From NCBI RefSeq assembly GCF_003955735.1, contig NZ_CP034464.1, forward strand, positions 1 through 64,000: 64,000 nucleotides of DNA, written 5' to 3'. The stretch is from Undibacterium parvum. Its GTDB lineage: Bacteria > Pseudomonadota > Gammaproteobacteria > Burkholderiales > Burkholderiaceae_D. The notes under the pieces were generated by a model. It saw nothing but the letters and a program-made list of their open reading frames with translations. It was not told the DNA's origin and did not search any database. How positions within the stretch are numbered: position 1 is the stretch's first letter; every line of letters begins with the position of its first letter. Shown in pieces: positions 38,640 to 47,580 of this stretch. A program made the position numbers and the translations under genes.

Positions 38640-38684
38640 AAAAAAGGAAGAGGTACAAAGCAATCTGCTATTGTACCTCTTCCT
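38640..38684 (-). terminator. Intrinsic terminator of phaR, abutting rimO
   Basis: On the minus strand AGGAAGAGGTACAA pairs perfectly with TTGTACCTCTTCCT around a 12-base loop and is followed by six T. The run ends three bases before the rimO ATG. Confidence 0.85.
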
Positions 38685-38744
38685 GGTTCCTGCGATTAAA
38701 ATCAGGCCTACTTAATCTTACAAAGCCCCATAAAATATTGATTT

Positions 38745-39296
38745 TTACTTGTTTTTCTCATCAACATTAAATGGGAAAGCGAACATATTTTTTGACTGAT
38801 TTTGCATCTGTTCTTGCATTTGAACAAATAAATTTTTACTTTGATCGATGTAATTACCCATCATGCCCTGCATCATTGGACCTTGCACATTCATAAATTG
38901 CGTCCACATCTCAGGGCTAAATGTCTTCCCTTCGTTCAGGCCTCCGGTGTTTTCAGTCAATTTATTTTGAATATCAATAAAGGTTTGTATGTTTTTTTCC
39001 AAGTAAGAACCCATCATCCCTTGCATCGCATGTCCGTAATAACGAATAATCTGTGCCAGCGCGACACTAGAAAACATAGGTGCACCGCCAGCTTCAGCTT
39101 CCAAAATAATCTGCAATAAAATCATGCGAGTCAAGTCTTCACCGGTTTTCGCATCAACGACCGCGAAGTCATCGTTATCCAGAACAAACTGTTTTACATC
39201 AACCAAGGTGATATAACTACTAGTCTGCGTGTCATACAAGCGGCGATTCGGGTATTTCTTGATCAAATGCTGTGTTGTTCTTTTTGCGCTATTCAT
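38745..39296 (-). CDS. phaR: Polyhydroxyalkanoate synthesis regulator PhaR
   Basis: DNA- and granule-binding repressor that controls phasin and PHA genes in the cytoplasm. The 183-residue product has the conserved N-terminal DNA-binding domain (LIKKYPNRRLYDTQTSSYITL, VVDAKTGEDLTRMILLQII) and the PHB-accumulation regulatory domain (FSSVALAQIIRYYGHAMQG), followed by Met/Gln-rich repeats (MQGMMGNYIDQSKN, MQEQMQNQSKNMF). The start is ATG 39296. It is downstream of phaB on the same strand but separated by a terminator, so it is probably a separate unit. Confidence 0.94.
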   Translation of the reverse strand: MNSAKRTTQHLIKKYPNRRLYDTQTSSYITLVDVKQFVLDNDDFAVVDAKTGEDLTRMILLQIILEAEAGGAPMFSSVALAQIIRYYGHAMQGMMGSYLEKNIQTFIDIQNKLTENTGGLNEGKTFSPEMWTQFMNVQGPMMQGMMGNYIDQSKNLFVQMQEQMQNQSKNMFAFPFNVDEKNK

Positions 39297-39460
39297 GGAA
39301 ATCTCATTTGATAAATCTGTAAGCCCCAACCAAGACAAAATATTTGAGGTAGTGGTTAAGCGGCAAAGTCAACGCAAACAAGTGGCATATCAACAGAAAA
39401 TGTTGATTATGGTGTTTTGTTTGTCCCCAATTACTATTTATTTTTATTCTATTGTTTTCA

Positions 39461-39502
39461 AAAAAATACCCATCGAAATTAAAAATTTTCGATGGGCGGT
39501 AT
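39461..39502 (-). terminator. Intrinsic terminator of phaB
   Basis: On the minus strand ATACCGCCCATCGAAAA pairs imperfectly with TTTCGATGGGTAT, followed by TTTTTT. It lies 80 bases beyond the phaB stop. Confidence 0.7.
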
Positions 39503-39582
39503 TCTACCGCACTGCGACATGTGCACTGCAATATTGTTGCAAAAGATAACTATTCCAAGATAAGAAAGCAAAAAAACTTTCT

Positions 39583-40323
39583 TTAACCCATATGCAAACC
39601 ACCATTAATAGAAAAATCAGAGCCAGTCGCATAGCCACCTTCATCGGAAGCAATCCATGCAACAATAGAAGCGATTTCATCTGGCTCAGCCAAGCGCTTT
39701 ACTGGAATACCGGCAACGATTTTTTCCAAGACATCCGGACGGATCGCTTTTACCATGTCAGTGCCAACGTAGCCCGGTGACACTGTATTGACAGTGATAC
39801 CTTTAGTTGCAACCTCTTGTGCCAAAGACATAGAAAACCCATGTATCCCCGCTTTTGCCGTGGAATAATTGGTCTGACCGAACTGACCTTTTTGACCATT
39901 GACAGAAGAAATATTAATGATACGGCCCCAGCCGCGCTCGACCATACCCTCGATGACTTGCTTGGTCACATTAAATAAAGAATTCAAATTGGTATCCATA
40001 ACGGCATCCCAATCATCTTTACTCATTTTACGGAATTGACCATCACGTGTGATACCCGCATTATTAATCAGCACATCAATTTCACCGATCTCCGCTCTTA
40101 CTTTTTCGAATGCAGCTTTAGTAGAATCCCAGTCTGATACATTACCTTCGGATGCAAAAACTTCATAACCCTCAGCACGCATATCAGCCAGCCATTTATC
40201 TTTACGCGGAGAATTTGGTCCGCAACCTGCGACAACTGTATAACCATCCTTACACAGACGCTTGCAAATTGGAGTTCCGATTCCACCCATACCACCAGTT
40301 ACATATGCAATTCGTTTCGACAT
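39583..40323 (-). CDS. phaB: Acetoacetyl-CoA reductase
   Basis: NADPH-dependent reduction of acetoacetyl-CoA to (R)-3-hydroxybutyryl-CoA, the PHB monomer. The 246-residue SDR shows the coenzyme motif TGGMGGIG, NNAGITRDG, the catalytic Ser in NISSVNGQKGQFGQ, YSTAKAG (YxxxK) and the C-terminal NGGLHMG typical of PhaB. ATG 40323 follows GGAGAG. It is 94 bases after phaC on the same strand. No phaA (beta-ketothiolase) is in the cluster. Confidence 0.96.
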   Translation of the reverse strand: MSKRIAYVTGGMGGIGTPICKRLCKDGYTVVAGCGPNSPRKDKWLADMRAEGYEVFASEGNVSDWDSTKAAFEKVRAEIGEIDVLINNAGITRDGQFRKMSKDDWDAVMDTNLNSLFNVTKQVIEGMVERGWGRIINISSVNGQKGQFGQTNYSTAKAGIHGFSMSLAQEVATKGITVNTVSPGYVGTDMVKAIRPDVLEKIVAGIPVKRLAEPDEIASIVAWIASDEGGYATGSDFSINGGLHMG

Positions 40324-40417
40324 TCGTACTCTCCAAGTTTTGTATTTGATTTATCCACATTCACTTACTAACTAACGTCCCGACTTACTTTGCACTGCTA
40401 CCGCATAGATTGCGGCA

Positions 40418-42136
40418 CTACTCTGCTCTTACCGCGACATACCGTCCTGGTGCAGCCTCGATAGGCGGATAACTTGCGCTCCCCGCTTTTGTAGGCGCTT
40501 TAATCAACTTACCAGCATGTTCCGCCAAAAAACTTGCCCATTCTGGCCACCAACTACCAGCATATTCGGTCGCTCCAGCCATCCATTTTTCTGATTCAGT
40601 ACAGATTTCCGCATTCATCCAATAACTTCTTTTTTTCTTGGCCGGCGGATTTACTACACCGGCAATATGGCCAGAAGCTCCAAGAATAAAGCGATTGCGA
40701 TTTTTTCGCTTAGGATTAAGCAAGAAAGTGGACGCAAAAGCCGCTTGCCAAGGAACAATATGATCCTCTCTAGATCCATAAATAAAAACCGGTGCATCGA
40801 TTTTACCCAGGTCCAACAGCTCACCAGCAACCCTGAGTTTATTTGGAATTTTAAGACTATCCTCCAGATAAGCATTGCGCAAATACCAGCAAAACATAGG
40901 CCCGGGAAGATTCGTGCTATCGGCATTCCAATACAGCAAATCAAACGGTGGCGGTGCCTCGCCCTTTAAATAATTTTTCTGTACGTAATTCCAAACCAAA
41001 TCATTCGCACGCAAACTAGAGAAAGTACTCGCAAGCTCGCGCCCAGGAAGTAAGCCACCAGCGCCTATGCTGCTTTCCCGTTTTGCAACCTGCTCCTCGT
41101 CAATAAAGACATCCAATATGCCCGTATCAGAAAAATCCAATAGTGTGGTCAATAAAGTGAGACTGCTGATCGGATTTTCGCCACGTGAGCCCAAAATTGC
41201 TAAGGCGGTAGAGATAATCGTACCACCGACGCAAAAACCGAAGGCATTGATTTTTTCTTGCTTAGAGATCTTTTGAACGACGTGAATAGCCTTAATTGCA
41301 CCGTCTTCGATATAGTCGCTCCATGTCACATCAGACATAGATTCATCAGGATTGGCCCAAGAAACCAAAAACACCGTATGTCCTTGCTCAATGGCATAAC
41401 GCACTACTGAATTTTCCGGTTGCAAGTCAAGAATATAGAATTTATTTATGCAGGGGGGAACCATTAACAGCGGGCGCTGATGCACGCTGGTCGTCAGTGG
41501 CGAATACTGAATGATTTGAAATAACTTATTCTCAAAAACCACGGTACCGGCTGTTGTCGCAACGTTCTTGCCGATTTGAAAAGCGCTTTCATCAGTTTGC
41601 GATATGCGCCCTTTTTGCATATCTGCAAGCATCAGGGAAATCCCCTTAACTAAGCTCTCGCCTTTACTTTCAATCAGCTTAAGCTGGGCTTCCGGGTTAC
41701 TCACCAAAAAATTCGCTGGAGACATGGCGTCTATCATTTGCTGAACAGCAAAACGGATTTTTTGTCTTACTTTCTCAGGTGCATCGACCGCATCTGCCAT
41801 GGACATCAGAAAACGCGCATTCAGCAAATAGGAAGAAACCGTATACGAATGCGTAGACTGGCTATGCCACTCCGATGAAGAAAAGCGTTTATCATCAAAC
41901 ACGGGAGGGCTAGAACTAAGAAAATTTTGCCACAAACCACCAAACTCTTGTAAATAATCACTCTGCAATTTACTCAGGGTGGCAGTATCCAATTCTGCAC
42001 CTAAGTCCTTTAGCATAGTACGCATAGGCATTTCGAGAAATGCCTTAGCTGGCATCATCCATTCTTGCCAATTATTCTGATTTGAAAGCTGTGACGTCCA
42101 TTCGGAGTACATAGCTTGAGGATCATAAGTCTTCAT
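40418..42136 (-). CDS. phaC: Class I poly(3-hydroxyalkanoate) synthase
   Basis: Polymerises hydroxyacyl-CoA into PHA at the granule surface. The 572-residue length fits class I. The lipase-like box GFCVGGT carries the catalytic Cys; the Asp lies in GSREDHIVPW and the His in GASGHIAGVVNPP. The N-terminal domain (QLSNQNNWQEWMMPAKAF) and TSVHQRPLLMVPPCINKFYILDL are typical. ATG 42136 has a strong AGGAGG site. Order phaC-phaB-(terminator)-phaR. Confidence 0.96.
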   Translation of the reverse strand: MKTYDPQAMYSEWTSQLSNQNNWQEWMMPAKAFLEMPMRTMLKDLGAELDTATLSKLQSDYLQEFGGLWQNFLSSSPPVFDDKRFSSSEWHSQSTHSYTVSSYLLNARFLMSMADAVDAPEKVRQKIRFAVQQMIDAMSPANFLVSNPEAQLKLIESKGESLVKGISLMLADMQKGRISQTDESAFQIGKNVATTAGTVVFENKLFQIIQYSPLTTSVHQRPLLMVPPCINKFYILDLQPENSVVRYAIEQGHTVFLVSWANPDESMSDVTWSDYIEDGAIKAIHVVQKISKQEKINAFGFCVGGTIISTALAILGSRGENPISSLTLLTTLLDFSDTGILDVFIDEEQVAKRESSIGAGGLLPGRELASTFSSLRANDLVWNYVQKNYLKGEAPPPFDLLYWNADSTNLPGPMFCWYLRNAYLEDSLKIPNKLRVAGELLDLGKIDAPVFIYGSREDHIVPWQAAFASTFLLNPKRKNRNRFILGASGHIAGVVNPPAKKKRSYWMNAEICTESEKWMAGATEYAGSWWPEWASFLAEHAGKLIKAPTKAGSASYPPIEAAPGRYVAVRAE

Positions 42137-42203
42137 GCGGGCCTCCTATTTTTCGCGTATCGTTGCGAATTGGTTTTGCTTAACAATTTAAGTTCTAGGA
42201 TTT

Positions 42204-42455
42204 ATGTTTATTTATATTATCGCAATTGCCTGGATTTACGTTGTACTTTTAATGTCAGCGACGGAACCATCTATCGTCGCTGGAATTATGACGTTTATAT
42301 TTTATTGTGTGTTGCCTTTGTCATTATTTTTATATCTACTGCGCAGCGCATTTAAAAAACAATCACCAAAATCTATGCCAAGTCAGCAAAGTTTGACGGG
42401 GCAACCTGACGAGGAATTGAAGCCAATAGAAACTGATGCCAATCCGCGAAATTAA
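42204..42455 (+). CDS. Small two-helix membrane protein
   Basis: An 83-residue protein with two hydrophobic helices (MFIYIIAIAWIYVVLLMSA and MTFIFYCVLPLSLFLYLL) and a polar tail rich in Gln, Glu and Pro. AGGA lies about seven bases before the ATG. It is divergent from phaC and its end overlaps that of pgeF by four bases (convergent). No family recognised; small proteins of this type are common in Burkholderiales. Role unknown. Confidence 0.6.
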   Translation: MFIYIIAIAWIYVVLLMSATEPSIVAGIMTFIFYCVLPLSLFLYLLRSAFKKQSPKSMPSQQSLTGQPDEELKPIETDANPRN

Positions 42456-43258
42456 GGCCCATCCATCCAAATCACACTGGCCATCCGCCCTGTTACGCCA
42501 TCTCGACGATACGAATAAAAATTATCTGACTCGCTTACTGTGCAATGTTCACCACCAGCAACACTATTTACATCTACCGTTGACAATATACATTTTGCTA
42601 ACCCGTAAATATTTGCCAAATATTTACCACCACTTCGTCCAGTCACCTGCTGAGCAAGAAAATAGTCCCCAGCGCGCACATGCAAGCGAGAAAAAGCATC
42701 AAACACATCTTGCCCAACCTCAAACCGAGTGGGGCCGATCGCGGGACCTAACCAGGCAACAATCTCTTCTGCGCCCGCTTCGCGCATTTTCTTTACCGTG
42801 TTTTGCAACACTCCAGCCGCCAAACCACGCCAACCAGCATGTGCCGCTGCAACAACAGCTCCTCGTGTATCACTAAACAAGACGGGCAGACAATCTGCAG
42901 TCAAAATGGCACACACAATTGAACTTTGAGAAGTGAAACTTGCGTCCGCCTCACAGCCCTCCAAGGCAATAGCAGCATCACATGCAACAATACCATGCTT
43001 TTGTGACAATAACGTGATATTTGAGGGTAAACATTGATTAAGCGCATCTTTATTGCGACGCACCGCATTCAGATCGTCACCCACATGCTCCCCCAAATTT
43101 AAACCACCACCGCCCTTGCCATCATCGTAAGGAAATACACTGACACCGCCTTTTCGAGTTGTGGTGAATGCGTGCACGTTTTTAGGAAACCAGCCGCAAT
43201 CAGGACCAATCACAGAAAAATCTGCTTGCGAGACACGCCTGATCCGCTTTACGGTCAT
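42452..43258 (-). CDS. pgeF: Peptidoglycan editing factor / laccase-domain protein PgeF (YfiH)
   Basis: Cytoplasmic enzyme of the multicopper polyphenol oxidase fold. E. coli YfiH prevents incorporation of wrong amino acids into murein precursors. The 268 residues carry GGLNLGEHVGDD, LTADCLPVLFSD (metal-site Cys), AAHAGWRGLAAGVLQN (metal-site His) and GPAIGPTRFEVG. It overlaps rluD by four bases (ATGA), an arrangement widely conserved in proteobacteria. Confidence 0.93.
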   Translation of the reverse strand: MTVKRIRRVSQADFSVIGPDCGWFPKNVHAFTTTRKGGVSVFPYDDGKGGGGLNLGEHVGDDLNAVRRNKDALNQCLPSNITLLSQKHGIVACDAAIALEGCEADASFTSQSSIVCAILTADCLPVLFSDTRGAVVAAAHAGWRGLAAGVLQNTVKKMREAGAEEIVAWLGPAIGPTRFEVGQDVFDAFSRLHVRAGDYFLAQQVTGRSGGKYLANIYGLAKCILSTVDVNSVAGGEHCTVSESDNFYSYRRDGVTGRMASVIWMDGP

Positions 43259-44283
43259 GGCAGCGTTATCCCCGCTTGCTGCAATAACTCTAGAAAGTCG
43301 TCAGCAAGAGGCACTTCCCACTGTATGTGCTCACCCGTTTCAGGATGAATTAAACCTAAACGTCGGGCCTGCAAGGCTTGGCGATGAAAAAATTGCGCAA
43401 GGTGTTGCTTGCCGTAGAGAGTATCGCCAACCAATGGAAAACTCAGAGATTGCATGTGAACCCGAATTTGATGGGTTCGTCCAGTCTCCAACTGACAGGC
43501 AATCAAACTCACAGGGTATCGTTCCAACAGTCCAGATGCTATACGTTGATAGTGAGTGATAGCTGGCTTTGCAATGAGACTTTCGGAAACCGCCATTTTT
43601 AATCGATCCCGATTATGTCGCGCCATCGCGGCATCTACCGTACCCGATTGATTCGGAGTACCCCACACTAGTGCCGCATATTCACGCTTAACCGTGCGGG
43701 CATGTAATTGACGCACCAACTCCGTTTGCGCGATAAGCGTCTTCGCGACCACCATTAGTCCAGAGGTATCTTTATCCAAACGATGCACAATTCCAGCGCG
43801 AGGCACGTTCGCTAAATGAGGACGATGAAACAGCAAGCCATTTAATAAAGTCCCTGACCAATTGCCCGCTCCCGGATGTACCACTAGTCCAGCCGGCTTA
43901 TTGATCACCAGGATAGAATCGTCTTCATAGACAATATTCAAAGTTAACTCTTCAGCAACATAAGCACGTTCGTCTGGTGCTGGCTGAGGATGAATAACGA
44001 TCAATTCATCTCCCAACAAAGTTAATTTAATACGAGCAGTCTGCCCATCAACAGTAACAAAACCAGCTTCTATCCATTGTTGAATGCGACTTCTTGAATA
44101 TTGCGGAACTAGTTTAGATAACACCTTGTCCAAGCGTTCGCCGCATACTTCAGAGCGCATTTTTAATTCGATTGCCTCAGCTTGAGGAAATACATCATCG
44201 ACTTCTTCTTGTCCATTATTAGTGTCATCAAACGTAGAGTTTGACAAAATGATTGCTTCAGTTGGTATCACATTATTTGCCAT
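43255..44283 (-). CDS. rluD: 23S rRNA pseudouridine synthase RluD
   Basis: Makes pseudouridines at 1911, 1915 and 1917 of 23S rRNA helix 69. The 342 residues hold an S4 RNA-binding domain (RLDKVLSKLVPQYSRSRIQQWI), a catalytic core GIVHRLDKDTSGLMVVAKT with the catalytic Asp, and the RTHQIRVHM motif. The acidic N-terminal extension of about 45 residues is longer than usual, so a later start is possible. Translationally coupled to pgeF and divergent from bamD, 25 bases away. Confidence 0.94.
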   Translation of the reverse strand: MANNVIPTEAIILSNSTFDDTNNGQEEVDDVFPQAEAIELKMRSEVCGERLDKVLSKLVPQYSRSRIQQWIEAGFVTVDGQTARIKLTLLGDELIVIHPQPAPDERAYVAEELTLNIVYEDDSILVINKPAGLVVHPGAGNWSGTLLNGLLFHRPHLANVPRAGIVHRLDKDTSGLMVVAKTLIAQTELVRQLHARTVKREYAALVWGTPNQSGTVDAAMARHNRDRLKMAVSESLIAKPAITHYQRIASGLLERYPVSLIACQLETGRTHQIRVHMQSLSFPLVGDTLYGKQHLAQFFHRQALQARRLGLIHPETGEHIQWEVPLADDFLELLQQAGITLP

Positions 44284-44308
44284 CGGCTATAATCCGTAAA
44301 TTGTTCTC

Positions 44309-45124
44309 ATGCACACGCAAAAAAATATGCAAATTAAATCTATAAAATTGTTGGGTCTCATCTTCGCCTTGGCGCTTTCGGGTTGCGGCGCCTTTGGTGA
44401 TAAGGTTGATGAGAGCAAAACATGGTCAGCTGCAAAATTATACGCTGAAGCCAAGGAAGAACTAGGTAATGGTGCTTACGAAAAAGCGGTACAGTACTTT
44501 GAAAGACTGGAATCTCGCTTCCCATTTGGCCCTTACGCCCAGCAAGCGCAGATGGAAATTGCCTATGCGCACTACAAACAAGGTGATCAAGCCTTAGCAT
44601 TGGCGGCAGTCGAGCGCTTTATCAAGCTACATCCAAATCATGCGAACGTTGATTACATGTATTACTTGCGTGGCATGATTAGCTTTAATGATCAGGTCGG
44701 ATTTTTAAATTTTATTTCGAATCAAGATATAACAGAACGCGATCCGAAGGCGTCCCGAGACTCTTTTGACGCATTTAAACAACTTGCAATTCAGTTTCCC
44801 GATAGCATCTATACTCCCGATGCGATTTTGCGCATGAAATATTTAGTGAATGCATTGGCACAATATGACGTCCATGTTGCAAAATATTATCTGCGCAGAG
44901 CAGGTTATTTAGCCGCCGCAAATAGAGCACAATCTGCGGTCAAAGAGTATCCAGATGCGCCAGCGGTTGAGGAAGCATTGTTTATTTTGGTCAAGTCCTA
45001 TGACGCCATGGGAATGCCTGACCTACGTGACGACGCGAATCGTGTCCTCGCAAAAAACTTTCCTGAAAGCAGTTTCTTGAGTGGAAAAGCACGAGTCAAG
45101 AGTACTTGGTGGCGTTTCTGGTAG
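44309..45124 (+). CDS. bamD: Outer-membrane assembly lipoprotein BamD (ComL)
   Basis: Essential lipoprotein of the BAM complex that inserts beta-barrels into the outer membrane. The 271 residues start with a signal ending in the lipobox LALSGC. TPR-like repeats follow (WSAAKLYAEAKEELGNGAYE, YFERLESRFPFGPYAQQAQ, ALAAVERFIKLHPNHANVDY, YYLRGM). The start could also be the second ATG at 44327. Divergence from rluD is the common arrangement in proteobacteria. Confidence 0.95.
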   Translation: MHTQKNMQIKSIKLLGLIFALALSGCGAFGDKVDESKTWSAAKLYAEAKEELGNGAYEKAVQYFERLESRFPFGPYAQQAQMEIAYAHYKQGDQALALAAVERFIKLHPNHANVDYMYYLRGMISFNDQVGFLNFISNQDITERDPKASRDSFDAFKQLAIQFPDSIYTPDAILRMKYLVNALAQYDVHVAKYYLRRAGYLAAANRAQSAVKEYPDAPAVEEALFILVKSYDAMGMPDLRDDANRVLAKNFPESSFLSGKARVKSTWWRFW

Positions 45125-45165
45125 TTTAAACACGCACATCAAAAGCACCGTGCTTAAAACAACGT

Positions 45166-45200
45166 GCTTGATCTTGCGGTAAATACCAACCAGATCAAGC
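45166..45200. other. Intergenic hairpin between convergent bamD and yaaA
   Basis: GCTTGATCT pairs with AGATCAAGC across a 17-base loop. There is no T-run, so termination by it alone is doubtful. Confidence 0.4.
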
Positions 45201-45247
45201 GCGCTATCGCTAGTGCGGACAAATATATTACTTATTCGAATCGCAAG

Positions 45248-46024
45248 CTAGTCTGCAAGCTTGCGCCGAAAAACCCAGCGTCCAGAGTCTGACTCTTCTT
45301 GGCAATAGGCATAGCCTTCTGAGTCAAATCCCTTTATTTGATCTGCCTGCACAAGATTATTTTGGGCGCAATAACGCGCCATCAAACCACGCGCTCTCTT
45401 CACATAGAAAGAGATAATTTTATATTTTCCATTTTTGTAATCTTGAAAAATTGGCGTGATGCATGTGGCCTTCAACAATGCAGGTTTTACTACCTTAAAG
45501 TATTCCTCTGATGCCAAGTTGATCAGCGTTTTGCTTTGCTGATTCTTTAATTTATCATTGAGGCTCTCAGTCACTTTCGCCCCCCAGAAAGCATACAAAT
45601 TTCGACCACGTAGATTTTCTAGTCGACTGCCCATCTCCAAGCGATATGCTTGCATCAGATCAAACGGTCGCAAAACACCGTATAAGCCAGATAAAATATT
45701 GACGTGCTCTTGCAAATAATTGAGATCTTTACTTTCAAGACTATTCACGTCCAAGCCTTCGTACACATCGCCATCAAAAGCATATACTGCCGGCTTCGAA
45801 TTGAGGCTACTATGCTGCCGATCCCAGTTAGAGAATCGATCCACATTTAACTGCGCAAGGATAGGAGAAATCGTCATCATCGATTGAAGTTGTAGCGATG
45901 TTAGATTCCTTGCGACATGAATTAATTCGGAAGCGTCATCCAAAAATTGAGGGATGGAAACTTTTTTATTGTGGTGACTGGTTTCAAAATTGAGACTTTT
46001 CGCTGGAGATAAAACAATAAGCAT
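45248..46024 (-). CDS. yaaA: Peroxide stress protein YaaA
   Basis: Cytoplasmic DUF328/UPF0246 protein that lowers free iron under peroxide stress in E. coli and binds DNA. The 258 residues start MLIVLSPAKSLNFET and contain FSNWDRQHSSLNSKPAVYAFDGDVYEGL, YGVLRPFDLMQAYRLEMG and the C-terminal FYVKRARGLMARYC segment, all family hallmarks. It converges with bamD. No OxyR site was looked for beyond inspection. Confidence 0.93.
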   Translation of the reverse strand: MLIVLSPAKSLNFETSHHNKKVSIPQFLDDASELIHVARNLTSLQLQSMMTISPILAQLNVDRFSNWDRQHSSLNSKPAVYAFDGDVYEGLDVNSLESKDLNYLQEHVNILSGLYGVLRPFDLMQAYRLEMGSRLENLRGRNLYAFWGAKVTESLNDKLKNQQSKTLINLASEEYFKVVKPALLKATCITPIFQDYKNGKYKIISFYVKRARGLMARYCAQNNLVQADQIKGFDSEGYAYCQEESDSGRWVFRRKLAD

Positions 46025-46134
46025 GGTATTTTTTACTAAAATCTGAAGTTAAAAAAATGGCTTTAAAAAACTGAGGCAACTAGCAATTTTACCTCGTTAG
46101 CCATTTGAACCATAAATCGCATCTATAAAAAATA

Positions 46135-46572
46135 ATGACACCGATCTTAGTTGTAATTGACACAAATGTTTGCCTTGACCTTTTTGTATTTAATGACACG
46201 CGCTGGTTGCATTTATTAGAAGGCCTTAAAAATGGAAATATCGAAGCAGTAACACGCGCGGATTGCCATAGCGAATGGTTAGCTGTATTGGAATATCCAC
46301 ATCTGCCGATTAAAATCGAAACAAAAAAAAACATTATCGACATGTTCGATACCCTGATCAAGATTGTGGCCCCCCCCGAAAAATCCATAATCTTGCCACG
46401 CTGCAGCGATAAAGATGATCAGAAATTTTTAGAAATCGCCCGCGACACGAACGCAAAGGCACTAATCACCAAAGACAAGGCACTTTTAAAGTTAGCTAGA
46501 AAAATTCAATTATCAGCATCCTATTCAATACTGACACCTGAAAAATTTATTTCGACACTCGTTCCAAATTAA
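46135..46572 (+). CDS. PIN-domain protein (COG1569-type)
   Basis: A 145-residue protein with a PIN ribonuclease fold: VVIDTNVCLDLF at the N-terminus supplies the first acidic residue, DKDDQKFLEIARDTNAKAL the central acidic cluster, and LITKDKALLKLAR the last Asp. Such proteins are often toxins of the VapC type, but no antitoxin gene adjoins: the upstream 110 bases contain no frame and the downstream gene is cheZ. It could be a solitary nuclease or work with a distant partner. Confidence 0.8.
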   Translation: MTPILVVIDTNVCLDLFVFNDTRWLHLLEGLKNGNIEAVTRADCHSEWLAVLEYPHLPIKIETKKNIIDMFDTLIKIVAPPEKSIILPRCSDKDDQKFLEIARDTNAKALITKDKALLKLARKIQLSASYSILTPEKFISTLVPN

Positions 46573-46718
46573 GTTATGTTTTGCATTAAGTGAAATTAAA
46601 TATACAAAGTAGAAATAAATGAGTGACAAAATTTATTGCTGAGCGTTATGCTTGTATCATTCAAGTCCTGTAGTATGATAAAAGTCATATAAGAAAGAAA
46701 TAAGCGGGAAGAATTGAA

Positions 46719-46814
46719 ATGTATTTGTTTGATACTGCCAAGCTTAAATTAATCACAATTACATTTATACCCATCAAAGACTCACTCGGTGAGTTACAAG
46801 AACAAACACAGTGA
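46719..46814 (+). CDS. Possible 31-residue small frame before cheZ
   Basis: ATG 46719 follows GGAAGA by six bases and the stop lies 19 bases before the cheZ start. The frame is hydrophobic in the middle (KLITITFIPIK). It could be a small upstream peptide or chance. Confidence 0.2.
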   Translation: MYLFDTAKLKLITITFIPIKDSLGELQEQTQ

Positions 46815-46833
46815 TTACGGAGGTTAACGGACT

Positions 46834-47580
46834 ATGACCGATTCAGCAGATGATCTAGACGCGTTGTTTGAAGAAATGGCAAATCAACGTGTTGAGACAC
46901 CAAACTCAGCTCCGGCGCCCACACAAACTGATACAAGTGCTATCGAAGATTCAACTCCAAGCAAAGCTTTGTTCCATAGCACAGAAGATCAATCTGGGAA
47001 ACCGATGTTTGATCGTCTGGGCGGACTCGTTAGAATGATGCACGAGTCTATGCGTGAGCTGGGCTATGATAGATCTTTGTCAGAAGTCGCATCGCAAATA
47101 TCGGATGCTCAGGGACGCTTGGAATACGTTGCAACGCTGACAGAAAAAGCGGCAAACACGGTACTCAACGCGACCGACTTAGGTATGCCGGAACAAGATG
47201 TCTTAGCAAAACATGCCAAAGATATCAACAGCCGCTGGGATAGCCTATTTTCAGGAAATATGAGTGTTGCGGACTTTAAAGTATTGGCGACCGATTCAAA
47301 AACCTTTACAAATACCGTCATTGCTTCGACAGACGCGGAAAAAGCACGCTTGCTGGAAATTATGATGGCGCAGGATTTTCAAGATTTGACCGGCCAACTA
47401 ATAAAAAAAGTGCTGGCTATTACGACTGCTGTAGAACGCGAGTTATTCCAGATATTATTGGATAACGCACCTTTAGAATTAAAAGAAAAAGCAATTGAGT
47501 TGATGGAAGGGCCGTCGGTTCCCAATGCTGCACTAGAGCAGGACGATGTAGACAACCTACTTGATAGTCTGGGCTTCTAA
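46834..47580 (+). CDS. cheZ: Chemotaxis protein phosphatase CheZ
   Basis: Dephosphorylates CheY-P. The 248 residues have an acidic N-terminus, long helices, the catalytic segment MMAQDFQDLTGQLIKKV (with the Gln that orients water) and the C-terminal CheY-binding tail DDVDNLLDSLGF. ATG 46834 follows CGGAGG. The stop overlaps the cheA start (TAATG). There is no cheY, cheW or flagellar gene in the window, so this pair is detached from the main chemotaxis operon. Confidence 0.95.
   Translation: MTDSADDLDALFEEMANQRVETPNSAPAPTQTDTSAIEDSTPSKALFHSTEDQSGKPMFDRLGGLVRMMHESMRELGYDRSLSEVASQISDAQGRLEYVATLTEKAANTVLNATDLGMPEQDVLAKHAKDINSRWDSLFSGNMSVADFKVLATDSKTFTNTVIASTDAEKARLLEIMMAQDFQDLTGQLIKKVLAITTAVERELFQILLDNAPLELKEKAIELMEGPSVPNAALEQDDVDNLLDSLGF

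Noticed and set aside
46135..46572. Calling the PIN gene a VapC toxin of a toxin-antitoxin pair
   Set aside because: No antitoxin frame is present on either side, so the pair cannot be supported.
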